DNA of 64,000 bases from Macrophomina tecta (Eukaryota; Ascomycota; Dothideomycetes; Botryosphaeriales; Botryosphaeriaceae): the NCBI GenBank assembly GCA_024180945.1, contig JAKSGN010000005.1:3162001-3226000 (forward strand), in the 5' to 3' direction. The notes under the pieces were generated by a model, which was not told the origin of the DNA, did no database searches, and worked only from the letters and a program-made list of their open reading frames with translations. Positions 11,346 to 23,184 of the stretch are shown in pieces (position 1 is the stretch's first letter; each line of letters starts with the position of its first letter). The translations under genes and the position numbers were made by a program.

Positions 11346-13435
11346 GTTGACGGACGGATTGGGATCAGACTAAGGATGGGAAGGTCGAGACAGCAGATGC
11401 AATATAAAGGAAAGAAGGACAGGCGTGCTCAAAACCAAAGAGGAACGAATGACTCTGGTTCTGAGAGAAGCTGATTTCAGCCAGCAAGGAAAGGAAGGGA
11501 CTGAACGGGCGACGGGGGAGTAGAGCATGGAGATGCCGGCGGGCGCCAGTAGATATATGCCTCTCCGGGCCTGAAACATGCGGGTGGGCTCGCGGGCGAG
11601 CAAGCAAACATGGTGGATGGTGTGCCGTTGGGTTGGCCCAGGCGTGGGCCGGCTAGGCGGGTGAAACGATAGAGCGCTCGGTGGCGGGGCCCCCCCGGAC
11701 CGCAGGCCTTTCCCTGCCGGGCGCCACTAATGCAGGAACAGCGCCGCGCGCATGGCAGGCCCCGGCGGCAGCTCCCTCACGCTGCTGCGCTGAGCCTGAG
11801 GCCTCGCCAGCCCGGCCTGCAGCCACATGCAGCCCGCCAACGGCCTGTTTCAGGCGCGCGACTCCACGGTGGCGCCCGCTGTCTGCCCGCCAATCGCCTG
11901 CCGCACCCTCTTCGCCGGCCCCCCCATTGGCTCCCCCAGCGCAGCAATGCAGCACGCAGGGGCACGACGTCAGCAGTGTGGGCGCTGCTCGCGGTGACAG
12001 GCCGGCGGCCGGCGACGGCCTGCAGCCCGGCGTTTCGACGCGCCGACTGACAGCACCCGGGCCAGACGGGCGTGATGTGCTGGCCACGCCGGACATCCAT
12101 CGGCCTTCGCGCGGCACCAAACGTCTGCCCGTCTCATCGCAGGCCGAAAGCTCGCGCGGCACGTCGCCACGGCCACTCGCTGCCAGGCCCGCTCCAAGCC
12201 GCCGTGGATTCCTATTTTTGTTCGGCATGGACAGCCGCGAATTCGCCAGGGGCGCTCAGTCATGCCGCGGGCTGGCCAAGTCATGCTGCTCCCAGGTTGC
12301 TGCCGTGGCGGCGGGCTCAAGCTTTTCGCTAGGCCCGTCCGGTGTTTTGCGCAATGCGAATGTCTCTCTCGCTCAACCCCGGACGCAGGACCTCGATTGG
12401 GCTCGAGGAGGTGGCAGTGTCTCTCGCCGGGTGATCCGACACAGGGGCATCGTCAATCCTTTGCCGGACCTTCCCCGGCCGCCAGTTACCCGTTGCGGCC
12501 GTCCAGCTGCTCCGCTCGAACCACCGCCCTTCCCCATCCGTCATCTTCCCCGAGCTCGCGTTTCGGGCTGCTCTGCGCGGTTTGATCGCCTCTCTACTGA
12601 ACGCTTCGCGAACCTGGGCAGTCGCCTGCACAGGAACACAGCAGCCCCCGTCGCCCTGCTCCAGCGCTCTCCAGGAATGTTATTCGGTGGAGACCCGCCT
12701 GTCCTGTCCCTTCTGCAATCATTCTTGCTCACATCCTGCAGCACGCGGCTCTCCGCCTTCGGCCTACCCCCCCAATGTCCACCAAATGTGTTCCATGGTC
12801 CTGTTCTGGCCCGTCTGCCTTCTCAGCACTGTTCAGCCGCTGTCAGCTTCTCGAGTCCCGCGGGATTCGCCTCCCACCACGCGAGCAGATCCGCTCAGGC
12901 CCGAGTAGTCTTTCCCTCTGTCCAAGTGCCTCCGCAACGACCATTGGCGTGACCATGACCTCAACCCCCGCCCAATAATACTCTCACATAATAGCTGCAC
13001 GGCCCGACGCCACTAAACTTAGTAGCCTGCGATCCCGTGGAAATTGCTGCTTGTTAAAGCCGCGGATTGCGTGTCCCAAACCGGCTCCCCGCCTAACCTC
13101 ACTACTTGCCGCATTGCCGAATAAGTCTTCCACTCGTCTGTACATAGCTACGCCTTCCCGACGACCGGGCCAGGTGCACTAGGGACGGTCCCGCTGTGGG
13201 AATGCAAATCGAGCGATCGACAAGTGCTCGTCTCGACAAGCGCAACCGCTAGTGCTCAGCACTGTTGCCCATGACACGGATAGCCTACCGCCCCTTCACT
13301 GCTTTGGGCCGTGATGAAGCCTCCCCGACACCTGATCCGCATCGATAAACGGCAATCCACCCAAGTGGACGCACTGTAAAGCCACCAAGGAAAATGAATC
13401 ACGTCTCCCAGCCTCTACACCTATGCTGAAGCAAT
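11346..13435. other. GC-rich upstream region of the CFEM gene, probably non-coding
   Basis: About 2.1 kb. From 11650 to 12950 it is very GC-rich and open in several frames on both strands, including a 423-codon plus-strand frame. Those frames are rich in Arg, Ala, Pro and Ser, show no domain, and have no codon preference over the competing frames. I read it as the promoter and leader region of the minus-strand CFEM gene. From 12950 to 13435 composition returns to average and nothing coding is seen. Confidence 0.5.
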
Positions 13436-13882
13436 TTGCTTTCCGGCCATCGACTTCTCCGATCATTTCCAACTTACCAGTGGGGAGAGGCTTCCCATTT
13501 TCATTCCTTTGCGGCTTCCGGTGGACCTGGAACTGGCGTATCTCATTTACTCAATACCAAAGCCACTTACTACGCTACAGACGATTCCGTCGAGGTGCCT
13601 GAATCTCCAAGCCCCTGCCTGAGTAACATCGCCGCGTACCTGACCACCTACAACCTAGACCTGACCGTCAACAGGACCGACTCCGTCACGATAAGCGAGG
13701 AAGAATCTATTGACGACGCTTGTTCGGTCGGCTGCTTTCAGGAGTCCAAAAGAAGAGGTATGAAGGAAGAGTGGTGCGGTCTCGCTTCTTGTCGCGTTTG
13801 CCGCCCACGCTTGCCGCTTTGGTGCTTAAACAACTATAGTCATGGCGGGCCTAAGGCGAGTTCCATGATTCACGCACGATAA
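13436..13882 (+). CDS. Doubtful 148-codon ORF, unknown
   Basis: A single open frame with a moderately natural middle section (DLTVNRTDSVTISEEESIDD) and several cysteines at the end (GLASCRVCRPRLPLWCL). There is no signal peptide, membrane segment or known motif. It stands alone in a gene-poor stretch. A GTATGA near 13760 could be a donor, which would change the C-terminus. I list it only because it is the best candidate between 11.3 and 17.8 kb; it may well be chance. Confidence 0.2.
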   Translation: MLSGHRLLRSFPTYQWGEASHFHSFAASGGPGTGVSHLLNTKATYYATDDSVEVPESPSPCLSNIAAYLTTYNLDLTVNRTDSVTISEEESIDDACSVGCFQESKRRGMKEEWCGLASCRVCRPRLPLWCLNNYSHGGPKASSMIHAR

Positions 13883-16800
13883 GCCTCCTGTTTCTGGTGA
13901 GATCTCGTCATCGGTGGATATTGCCGCAGATGTATGGCCAGATACTGAGCCCGTGAGAGATATGCAGTGAGATGCAGCATCCTGCCAGCGAAGCCAGCTC
14001 TGAGTTTGTTGGAGCTCTCACTACGTGGTGCCATGCCCGACTACTTGCTTCGTCGAAAGCTGATAGATTCGTTGTGTGATTGGGAGTGGGGGTTGAGGTT
14101 GAAATGGAAAAACTATGTCGTTGGGTCTCAGAAGCGGCTGCAGCCAAGCAGCCCGTTAGGTGGACACGGTGAACCTCCCAGTATTTCCGCTCTTCCCCCT
14201 ATTTTGCCCTCCGGTTATCGCGGGAACTACTGCCGCAAACCCATCATACACATTCCTTGTCTTTTCGTAGTCCGGCACAACCTTGAGCTTCTGTCAATGT
14301 CCACTCACACCTCGAAAGCTTGCCGGATCCTCGGCCACGCTTGGCACTTTCGGCTTCAGCTGGCGGCCTGACGCTTTGCTGGGAAGCGCATCGGGGCAAC
14401 GACTGACAGTTCGCCATGTCGTGGAGACATGCACATCACCGATTGCGTGCATTAACTTCTCGAGCTTTGTTTCTCAGTCTGATCGATTCGATCTTGGTTT
14501 CGCGCTCCATTCCTGGTACCAGGCGCTTCTGGCAGATTGATGATAGGCAATGGATGTCTCAACGGGTTTGCTGGATGGAAGCTATCGATAACTGTATCGG
14601 CTCGCATGGTTTCAAGGTGGTTTCGTACGTCAACGAGATGGTAAGGGATCATCCCTACTCTCAAAAAGCTTACCGAGCCAGCTAGGTAGACTCTTGAACG
14701 CAATACGATGTGCTTCCGGGTGTGGTGAGCAGAGTTGAAAGCAAGATCTGGTGCGCGGAGTTCCCCCCGATCCAAGAATAATAAGGTTGAAGACGGGAGA
14801 ACCGCTTCCCGGTATTGTTCGCATCGGGATCGCCTTGCTATCAGCCCAAAGGAGTTTCCTTTTCTTCTCTTTCTTATTTTCGCCCTGGACTCTCTGGTCT
14901 TGTCAGAACACTTAAACTCAAGCCCAGCGGTTTGTGTTGCCATGTTTTTAATGGCTGTTTTGGGTTGAGGGCATGGAGAACGTACGTACACGTTCGCAGC
15001 TCCCGATGATGCTTGTCATTCTCGTGGTATCTCCGCTTCAAGCTGCGTAGGTAGGCCGAATTTGTCTGCATGCAAGATGATGAATGGATCTCCCGATTCC
15101 TCAAGATCACCCTGCTTCCCGCTCGTGTTCGGTCCTCGCACTCCAGGCGGCTCTTCAGCGATGGGCATCGTTCCCTTCCCCATGCACCAGGAACCCAAAT
15201 CTGATGGCTCCAGAATGCTCCGTTGGGCTTGAGTGGCTTTCCGTCACATAAGATCCGCATGAGTTAGCGCCGTTTAAGTAGAGAATGACATTCTCAGGTC
15301 CATCCGTAAGCTCTCATGATTAAACTGACTCCAAACAGCGCAAAGTCCCTGCTTGCTTTACCCTATGAGTCCAAGCTCACTGTTATGCTGGAGAGGACTC
15401 AGGTTCAACACGATAAGAATGCTACGGAGTGTCCCCTCGGCGAGATCCTTTGAAAGTCTGTCCTACTACACGGCGCTTTGAAGCTGAGTCTTCTTATAGA
15501 CTCTGCTGCGAGGTAATTTATCACAGGTGTAGGCCGCTGCCGCTCAGAGAATAAGCACGACTGTTCCCAAGACGTGAGGTTTTCCATGGAGAACTGACGC
15601 TCCAAGTGCATTTCAACGAGACAGAAACTGTGGCAATGAAGAGTGGACGGCTCAGTCAAAGAGTTACACGTGGCGATCGGTGCACGAGCATGAGCCACGA
15701 GTGGCTTTCTCATTCCAGATTCCGCCATAATTTCGCCGTGCCATGTCGATTTCTCTGTTTTGGCCTGCCGCCAAAACGATAATGCCGGGCGTAAGTTGGA
15801 CCACAAGAGTGAAAGGAGGCGGTCTGATCTTCCGGTGCGCTGTTCATACGCTCCGCTAACGTCAAGCCCTCCACCTGAGACAAGCACTGCTCTTCAACAC
15901 TTACTGCCCACGTGCCTGTTGCAGTTCCAAAACCTCTCACACTCCTTCGTATACATTCATAAATAGCACACACCAGCCACCAAGACCGGGGGTGGCACAT
16001 AGCTCGGCTGCTGCGTACCGCCAACACGGAAAGGAGGGGCAGACTGTTACATTGGCGTTGCTCTCTTGGCTGTACCGCATGCACGTGGGCCATCGCTGTC
16101 GTAAGTATGTATTCATTATTTGATTCTCCTTCTTGCGCATAGTAACTGCTGTTCTAGCCCATCCCGCGACAGACTGTGGTGCGTCGGTTTTCGATACTTG
16201 GCCGCAGAAGAAGCGGCCGACAATGTCCGTCGAGAAACACCCTGATGCCCGGAGGGCAAGTGTGCATGCCATGAAGCGGCACTACCTTGGCCGCCTTATT
16301 TCATTGCAACAACACAGATTGATGCCAGCTAGTGATTTGCACGAGAAGCAGTCATCCGTACGTGACCATCTGACGGGTTTGAGTATCCGGATGACTCCTT
16401 CAACTCATCATGTGTATGTCTTGCGGTTTTTTTTTTTTAAAAAAAAAAAAAATTCGGGTATTAAACCATCTCTACGCACACCTGCAGTTCGTTAAAGATA
16501 TCGCCGATGCTTCAGGTCGGCGGTCTCGTCATGTTTCCGCTATGGCCCTGATTTCAATATAGTGCAGCAGCGAAGTGATTTGTTTATTTGTGCTAGGTAT
16601 TCTTCCCGACCGCGGCACTGTTGCGGTTGACGCCGCTGCACGGTGCACCTATACCGAGGAGTGCTGAAGGTAGTAGTACGGCAAATTCTGCCGCGCAGCA
16701 TGAGAGCAAAAGTAGACGTGTGGGTGGAAGCCGGACAAAGTGATCTCTCGTAATTTCGCCGGTGAAGCGCTGTCGAAAATTGCCCGATCAATTCTGGCGT

Positions 16801-17869
16801 GCTGCTCGGACCGAGTTGCACGAAGAGGGCGATAGAGGAAGTTTCATTGCACGTTATACAGTGATGTGCGGAGGCTCTGATTGGGCGGGGACCTTACCGC
16901 GTCCGGTCCAGATCCGATGACCGAGGGATGTTAGTCGCGCGCGATGATGAAATCTCTCGGCTCGAAGATATAAGGCGGAAACAATATCCCTCGCTCAATG
17001 CGCTGGGCATCGGCAAAAGGGGCTCTTCCAGACAGCATGCAGGCGACCGGGGTAGTCCCGAAAAGGCAAGGAACGGGACTCAAAACGAGCAGCAAGAAGA
17101 TCGGCACGTGATCGGGGAATGCTGGCCGGTGTAACTGGAGCGGAGATCGGAAACGTGGGGTTGGGCTGGCAGCCCTACACGCGGCCCGTCGCGGCGGGAA
17201 GGACGCACGTCATCGTCGAAGGCGGCGGACGAGGATGAAGCGCGCGATCCAAGAGGTGGCAGGTGATGGAAGCTGGAGAGCAGCGCGAGCGAAGAGGCTC
17301 TTGCCTGGAGTGCGGCCTTGGCTCCCAAGCCGCGGGAAGCCGCCAGCCGATCCCTGCCCGCGCTCGTCCAAGGCCTACAATGAAACTTATTTGCGACCTC
17401 GACCGGCGCGACTGTCCTTCTCTCACCCGCAACCCCAACCCGCCGACCTCTCCCACCACCTCCGGATTCGGGCCCGGCACTGCTCCAGCGACCATAGCAA
17501 CCCTCTCCACTGCCTCGATTTCGTGCTCTATGGGATCTTCCTGCGACACCTCGACCGCTCTCTTCGTTTCGCGCAACACCGCGACCGTTCTCTGCGCCGC
17601 TCCTGCCACCGCCGCCGCTTTGGGGCTCTCCAAGACCGAAGCCAGCTTCGCTTCACTGCTCTGGCTACTGGCGCTAAGTCCGCCTTGAAGGGCGGACGGT
17701 AAACACCCGAGAGGTGAAGGACGGGTGCGTGCGACTGAACGCTTTTCGGCTTTCGCAGCTGACACCTAAACTCGCGTAGTGTGCCCGGAGCCACCCACAG
17801 TGGATGGCTGCTTGAGACCTCCCATCCTCCTGTACAAGCCGATTCCATTATCATCACACCACCGCGACA
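13883..17869. other. Gene-poor region and kinase upstream region
   Basis: No supported gene in about 4 kb. Scattered ORFs of 60-180 codons overlap on both strands without domains. A T12-A14 tract lies at 16427-16452. From about 17160 to 17869 the plus strand becomes C/T-rich, as in fungal promoters and 5' leaders; this probably belongs to the kinase starting at 17870. Confidence 0.5.
16427..16452. repeat. Self-complementary T12-A14 tract
   Basis: Twelve T followed directly by fourteen A. The two halves are complementary, so the tract could fold back on itself or act as a rigid, nucleosome-disfavouring element. It is distinct from the single-base runs elsewhere in the window. Confidence 0.8.
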
Positions 17870-19714
17870 ATGGTCTTCGCCTTTGACGAGCACGATCAAC
17901 ACCTGCCGCAAGGCTCGCGCCCCCATGGCCCCGTCAGCCCTACTACTGACGTTGCGGCTTTCGGTATAGATGGTATCCTGAGCGGCGACACTCCCGCTGT
18001 CACGGTTGCTGAGCCAAGACATGTTCTTGATACAGAGCCGGGTCTTCGCCATGCGCGCAACCTCACCCGCTCTCCGCCCATCAAGGTTATGTCGCAGTCT
18101 CCGCATCGCCAGCCCGGAGAGAATCATGGAGCGCACGCGCAGGTGCTGGGCGAGAAGCTCAACTTTGAGAAGGCCAAGAGCAACGCGGCCAAGAAGAAAA
18201 AAAAGAAGCGCGCAAACAGGCCAACTCCGGCTGCGCCTGCCATGCAGACCATTCGCGGATTTCAAACTCCCGTCACCTCGGAATGTGAGGAGACCGATAT
18301 CTCGGCCGCCAACACGCCCATGCTCGGCCCTGTCAAGTCGCGCGAGCTCCCAAGCGTCACCAGCAGCCCCGCGCTCCGGCCGACTTCCTCGAACGGCGGG
18401 ATCAGCTCCATGAAGGCCCAGCTCGAGAGACTCAACCTTGGCTCGCCCATGCCCAAACCTGTCTCTTCTACGATCGCCTTGTCCAGCAATGTCAGCGTCA
18501 TTTCCGACCTCTCCAGCAACAGTGACAAGACGGAGATGGAAACGTACCAGATTGACATTGACGAGGACTTCGCTAGCGTGGATGTCCGTGAGGATATTCT
18601 CGGGGACGCTGCTGTCGATTCCCGTCTGACTTCTCTGACCCGGAAGATGACCGCTGATGATTTCGAGCCAATGCGCTGTCTCGGCAAGGGATCATATGGG
18701 ACTGTGCTTCTCGTCAAGCATAAAGAGAGCGGCCGGCTTTTTGCCCAAAAGCAGCTGCGAAAGGCTTCCTTGACCGTCCATAAGAAGCTCGTTGAGCAGA
18801 CCAAAACTGAGCGTGTCATTCTCGAGAACGTCAACCGTCACCCCTTTGTGGTCAAGCTCTACTACGCCTTCCAGGATCATGAGAAGCTCTATTTGATTCT
18901 TGAGTATGCGCAGGGTGGAGAGCTGTTCCACCACCTGGCCATGGAACGTATGTTTACTGAAGAAGTCGCTGCATTCTACATGGCTGAGATGGTCCTGGCC
19001 CTTGAACACCTCCACCGCAGCGTCGGCGTTGTTTACCGCGACCTCAAGCCGGAGAACTGCCTTCTCGACTCCGAAGGCCACCTTCTACTCACAGACTTTG
19101 GTCTTTCCAAGGTCGCTGTTGACGAGAATGACACCTGCAACTCCATGCTCGGCACTGCTGAATACATGGCACCCGAAGTCATCCAGGGCAAGGAGTACGG
19201 CTTTTCCGTAGATTGGTGGTCACTCGGTGCTCTTGGCGTCGATCTTCTGACGGGCTCCCCTCCTTTTACCGCCAACAACAACGCCAAAGTCCAGGAGAAG
19301 ATCGTCAAGCAGAAGCTGCAGCTTCCTTACTTCCTCTCCCCGGACGCCAAGGACCTCCTTACTCGTCTTCTGCGCAAGGAGCCCAACAAGCGTCTTGGGT
19401 CCAACATGCCAAAGGACCTCCAGACCATCAAATCCCACCGTTTCTTCCGTAAGATTGACTGGAAGAAGTTGGCCAAGCGTGAAGTGGAGCCTCCCATCCT
19501 ACCGCTCATCACGGATCCGGAACTGGCAGAAAATTTCTCGAAAGAGTTCACGGATCTGGCGGTCAGCCCGGTCGTGTCTATGCGCAAGAGCATGATCCTC
19601 AATGGTGGATTGGATGGTGGCAGCGGAGCCAGTCATGCAGAGGCGGATTTGTTCGGTGGCTTCAGCTTCGTAGCGAGCTCTAGCTTGTTGGAGTGCGGAG
19701 ATTGGACATTTTGA
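17870..19714 (+). CDS. AGC-family serine/threonine kinase, S6 kinase-like (Psk1/Ypk3 type)
   Basis: One uninterrupted exon, 614 aa. Residues 1-260 are a low-complexity, Ser/Pro-rich regulatory region with a lysine run (KKKKKKR near 108-114). The kinase domain spans about 265-525: glycine loop GKGSYGTV (273-280), ATP lysine K294 in FAQKQLRKA, catalytic YRDLKPEN with D391, TDFGLSK, and the activation segment SMLGTAEYMAPE. The usual T-loop threonine position of S6K is Ser425. The AGC tail follows and ends in the hydrophobic motif FGGFSF, the element TORC1 or TORC2 phosphorylates in S6K-like and Ypk-like kinases. By family it would act downstream of TOR on ribosomal protein S6 and growth. Start chosen at the first ATG after a pyrimidine-rich leader. 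A last small intron at the GTAGCG after FSF (near 19668) is possible and would change only the final residues. Confidence 0.88.
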   Translation: MVFAFDEHDQHLPQGSRPHGPVSPTTDVAAFGIDGILSGDTPAVTVAEPRHVLDTEPGLRHARNLTRSPPIKVMSQSPHRQPGENHGAHAQVLGEKLNFEKAKSNAAKKKKKKRANRPTPAAPAMQTIRGFQTPVTSECEETDISAANTPMLGPVKSRELPSVTSSPALRPTSSNGGISSMKAQLERLNLGSPMPKPVSSTIALSSNVSVISDLSSNSDKTEMETYQIDIDEDFASVDVREDILGDAAVDSRLTSLTRKMTADDFEPMRCLGKGSYGTVLLVKHKESGRLFAQKQLRKASLTVHKKLVEQTKTERVILENVNRHPFVVKLYYAFQDHEKLYLILEYAQGGELFHHLAMERMFTEEVAAFYMAEMVLALEHLHRSVGVVYRDLKPENCLLDSEGHLLLTDFGLSKVAVDENDTCNSMLGTAEYMAPEVIQGKEYGFSVDWWSLGALGVDLLTGSPPFTANNNAKVQEKIVKQKLQLPYFLSPDAKDLLTRLLRKEPNKRLGSNMPKDLQTIKSHRFFRKIDWKKLAKREVEPPILPLITDPELAENFSKEFTDLAVSPVVSMRKSMILNGGLDGGSGASHAEADLFGGFSFVASSSLLECGDWTF

Positions 19715-20299
19715 CTGACTGGAATTTTCCAGCTAGTGTCTAGAGTTGGGTATGAGGGTGTTGGGATAAATGCGGATATGTGGGTAGAGGCAGAGCGGTG
19801 CGGTTGGTGGGCTTCCATTCATCGCTTGTTGCTCAGTCACATTACTTTTCCGGTATTCTCAGTTTACTCTTGCTGTCGCTTCAGTGATAGATTTGCCATA
19901 GCGCTGTATCCCTGTCTTTCTCTCCTCTTCCGAATTTTGAGATGTCGTGAAAAGCTTTCGCTATCCGTGCTTTTGGACACGCTCACACTTGCCTCACGTC
20001 ACTCACAAGGTCAACTAGCCGGCCCCTTAACGAGCGTGAGTAAATATCCTAGAGGGTTGTACCCAGGTCTTATTCGGCCCGCCCCGCTGAGGCCTAGAAG
20101 TGGACGGCGTTTTACCGCCTTGGGCTACCACTTTCGTTCGGATTCGAGTTCCAGGACAACTATAGTCTTCACGGTTCTCCTTATTCATACTGCGATAACA
20201 CGTTATTGACATGCATTGACGGAAGTGAACGCTTGCGCTTAAGAGAGAAAAAAGAAAAGAAAAGAAAAAGAAAAAGAAAATCCCCGCTTCCTTATCCAA
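19715..20299. other. Intergenic, convergent 3' ends
   Basis: Lies between the kinase stop and the 3' end of the minus-strand TMEM184-like gene. It contains an A/G-rich microsatellite at about 20240-20281 built on AAAAG units. No coding evidence. Confidence 0.6.
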
Positions 20300-21623
20300 C
20301 TAAGCACTTTCCTCACTATTCTCCGGGCGCTCTTGCACCCCCACCGCATTCGACTGATCCCTACTTGCCAACTGATAGGACGGGTCGAGGTGCCGCTGGC
20401 GCGACCCTACAAACAACCACCGGCACCCGCGCGCAAACGCCTTGACCACATCCCACGGATTCAGGGCATGGCCCAGGGCGCGGAAGAAGCCGATGCGGTG
20501 CACGCCGACGATGGGCGTGCCGTCGCCCTTGCGCGCGACGTAGTCCTTCCACGGGAAGGCGAAGAGGTGCATGACGGCGAAGAAGGCCATCTCGATGCAG
20601 ATGAGGATGTTGGGCAGGGCGACCTCGATGTCGCCGTAGGCGAGGAACTTGGACTCGGCGATGACGCCGGTCGTGCTGAGGATGCTGAGCAGCTCGTCCT
20701 GCCAGAAGCAGAAGAAGATGACCAGCTTGATCGAGAGCAGCTTGAGGAAGGGACGGTGCGGCGCGAGCTCGGCTTTGAGCTGCGTGTAGAACTGGATCAG
20801 GCAGTACATGGCGATGGTGACGGCGAGCGACTCGAAGATCAGCACCCAGAGGTAGGCGTAGACGGGCGACAGCGAGTCTTCGCAGAGGATGTTGTAGTGC
20901 TCCGTGACGACGGAGACGAGGGTGAAGAAGACGCGGATGAAGCAGTATTGGAAGACGGAGATGTAGACGATCTGTGGGGTGCGTATTGTGGTTAGTACGG
21001 ATTTCTGCGGTCTGGTGGGTGGCCGGTGGTGGTGGCGGGGAACCTCACGTTGAACCATGTCAGCCCGCTCTTAGGCTTCCGGAGCCAGCCTTTCGTCTCT
21101 CCACCCGTGCATTTCTGGCACCATGGGATGGGCCAGACCCAATTCTTTGGTGTGACTCCGCGGAAATATTCCTTCTGCTCGCTCAGAACGGGGGTGATGT
21201 AGTTGCAGAGTAGCGTGAAGAAGCTTGATATGGCGAAGGCTTCGTAGCAGTCGCGCATCACTTCGAAATAGACATGCTTTTTGTAGTAGTGGATTGAGAG
21301 CATCGAGACCGTCGCATATATTGGGATCATGAGGAGAATGCGAATGATCCTGACGGGCAGATTAGCACATCAACGGGCTCGCAATGTTGTCAATTGTGTA
21401 CTCACTGTTTCTGCTCATCGGGCCTCGAATAATTGGCTGCGTGGCGCGAGATCAAGAAAAGGCTAACAAAAATGGCAACTGCGCTGAATATGAACGAAAT
21501 ATTTCTAATAGAGTCAGCAATGGTGCAAATACGATTAGCAGAGATGGCGATGACTTACTGGGCCAGGGTATGGAAATTGACCGGGAGCCCAGGGAGGGGC
21601 ACCTCCCGAATCTCGCCAACATC
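20300..21623 (-). CDS. TMEM184/DUF300 (organic solute transporter alpha-like) membrane protein
   Basis: Four exons: 21623-21559, 21504-21406, 21349-21049 and 20971-20300. The reconstructed protein starts MLARFGRWPLPGLP. It shows the family's seven-helix layout: a first helix (FIFSAVAIFVSLFLI), then RHAANYSRPDEQKQIIRILL and MIPIYATVSMLS, the conserved PITPVLSEQ-like region and YFEVMRDCYEAF, the later IVYISVFQYCFIRVFF, KLVIFFCFWQDELLSIL, and IEMAFFAVMHLFAFPWKDY. Members are found from fungi to animals and plants in plasma or vacuolar membranes; the animal relative OST-alpha moves steroids and bile acids. In fungi the substrate is unknown. The start is fixed by an in-frame TGA four codons upstream of the ATG. 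The hydrophilic tail after the last helix is short. Confidence 0.9.
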
Positions 21624-23184
21624 TCTTGCGGTACACTTCACCATGTTGATTTATGCCAAAAAAAAAAAAAAAAAAAAAATTCACCTGAGGCAAGAGTAGA
21701 GTTGCAAGGCGCGCAGGTTTTATCTGTCGGTGTCAATGCGGCGGTAAGCTGATGAGGGGTTGACCGGCCGAACACCTCTGCTGTCGATCCGGTATGCGCG
21801 CCGGCGAGGCTTAGCTGTTAGCCAGTAACGTCTAGGCAAAGCTTGTGTTTTCGCACATCCCGAACGTTCTGGCGATTCGCTGACTGCTGATCACTTAGTG
21901 AAGCGCCACGGTTTGTCCTGGCCTGGACAACCCGATCAGCGGCGTGGAGACTGCCATCCAGGGGACGTCCGTTGAAGAGCGGCAGAAAAGGAGCAAGAGC
22001 TTGGTCGATTCGCTTGAAATCTTTCATCTAGCCGCCCAAGCCACGCTGTCTCCCCGCTGCGCCTCAACGGTCAAAGTGATTGGTTCCAGGCTCGGCCACG
22101 TCCGCGAGTATTCTGCACGGGCCGAATTGCGAACATGGATGGAAGGGCTTGCGTGGCGGGCGAGGTTTGGCTAAGTATTTTATTCGTATACGTATAAGTA
22201 GGCCAGCGCGAACAGTTTAGTACCAGAGTAAGAAAACATTTTCTTTCTGATAACGTACGGGAACCAATGAAGTCCTTTCTCACAATTATCCGAGCTAAAG
22301 GACATTTTATGGCTACAGCCAGCCTCTATTTGTGAGATTGGGTAGTCTTCTTGGACATTAGCTCGTATCTTGATTGAAATAGTGCCGTTCCAACACCGCT
22401 AACTTGCTCCCTCAATCCTCCTATCCGCTGTGGTACGAACGTTCAAATGTTAGCAGAAACACGAAAGTTGTCTGTTCGTCCTAACGATCGGGAAACTGCA
22501 CAAAGGAAATTCAATTTGTGACTATCCGGCCATTAATCTACGGCTTGAGATTCGGCGCCCGCTTTGGACAAGCTCCGCGTGAATTTATAGATTGTTATTC
22601 CCGGACCTGAAAAGCACCATGCGGAATGATCGAATCCTACGTTCTTCTTTGAAAGGTAGGATGCTCGTTGTGGATCATGCCGGCCCAAAAGTGTCCTCAT
22701 CATAGTCAATTCGGTATAGTCGAATGAGGAATGGCGACGTTCTTTGACGTTAGGAGATGCCTTCGTGTACATTTTCCGCCAGAATTTCATCGTTCCTCAG
22801 GAGGTTTGCCCACCAGTGACTTGGATCACTCTCCATAAGGGATACCTGTCGTTGTTCTTCGAGCTCTTCCTGGATTGCCCATCTGGGTTCTGGCCTTCCA
22901 CTATGACTCAACACACGGTACGCCACCTGATGGACAAAGGGCGCGGAGTATCGGGTAGACTTGCGTGATAAGATTCTCTGCTTTTTCGAGAAGCTGCAGG
23001 AATTCCGGAACTAAACTGAGCAATGGTCCGAATGACCTCGCAGTCCGCGACTCCAGCTTGCAGGTCTACATATCAGTCTTTGCCATGGTGCAATGTATGA
23101 TACTGAAACTGGTAGACCCAAAGACCTGTAGAAGCTTCTCTTATTGTTCCCATGTATATAGTAACGCTAACCTACATCAGGGAA

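Noticed and set aside
11681..12952. 423-codon plus-strand ORF
   Set aside because: Arg/Ala/Pro/Ser-rich translation with no domain, competing open frames on both strands, and high GC that reduces stop codons.
17528..18265. 245-codon minus-strand ORF overlapping the kinase start
   Set aside because: Antisense of a kinase N-terminus and its leader; no domains.
20100..20170. TTCGAGTTCC sequence resembling a tRNA T-arm
   Set aside because: Only three stem pairs form and no D or anticodon arm fits.
20333..20995. 220-codon plus-strand ORF rich in Glu/Asp/Val
   Set aside because: Antisense of the TMEM184-like gene, whose helices and splice sites are clear.
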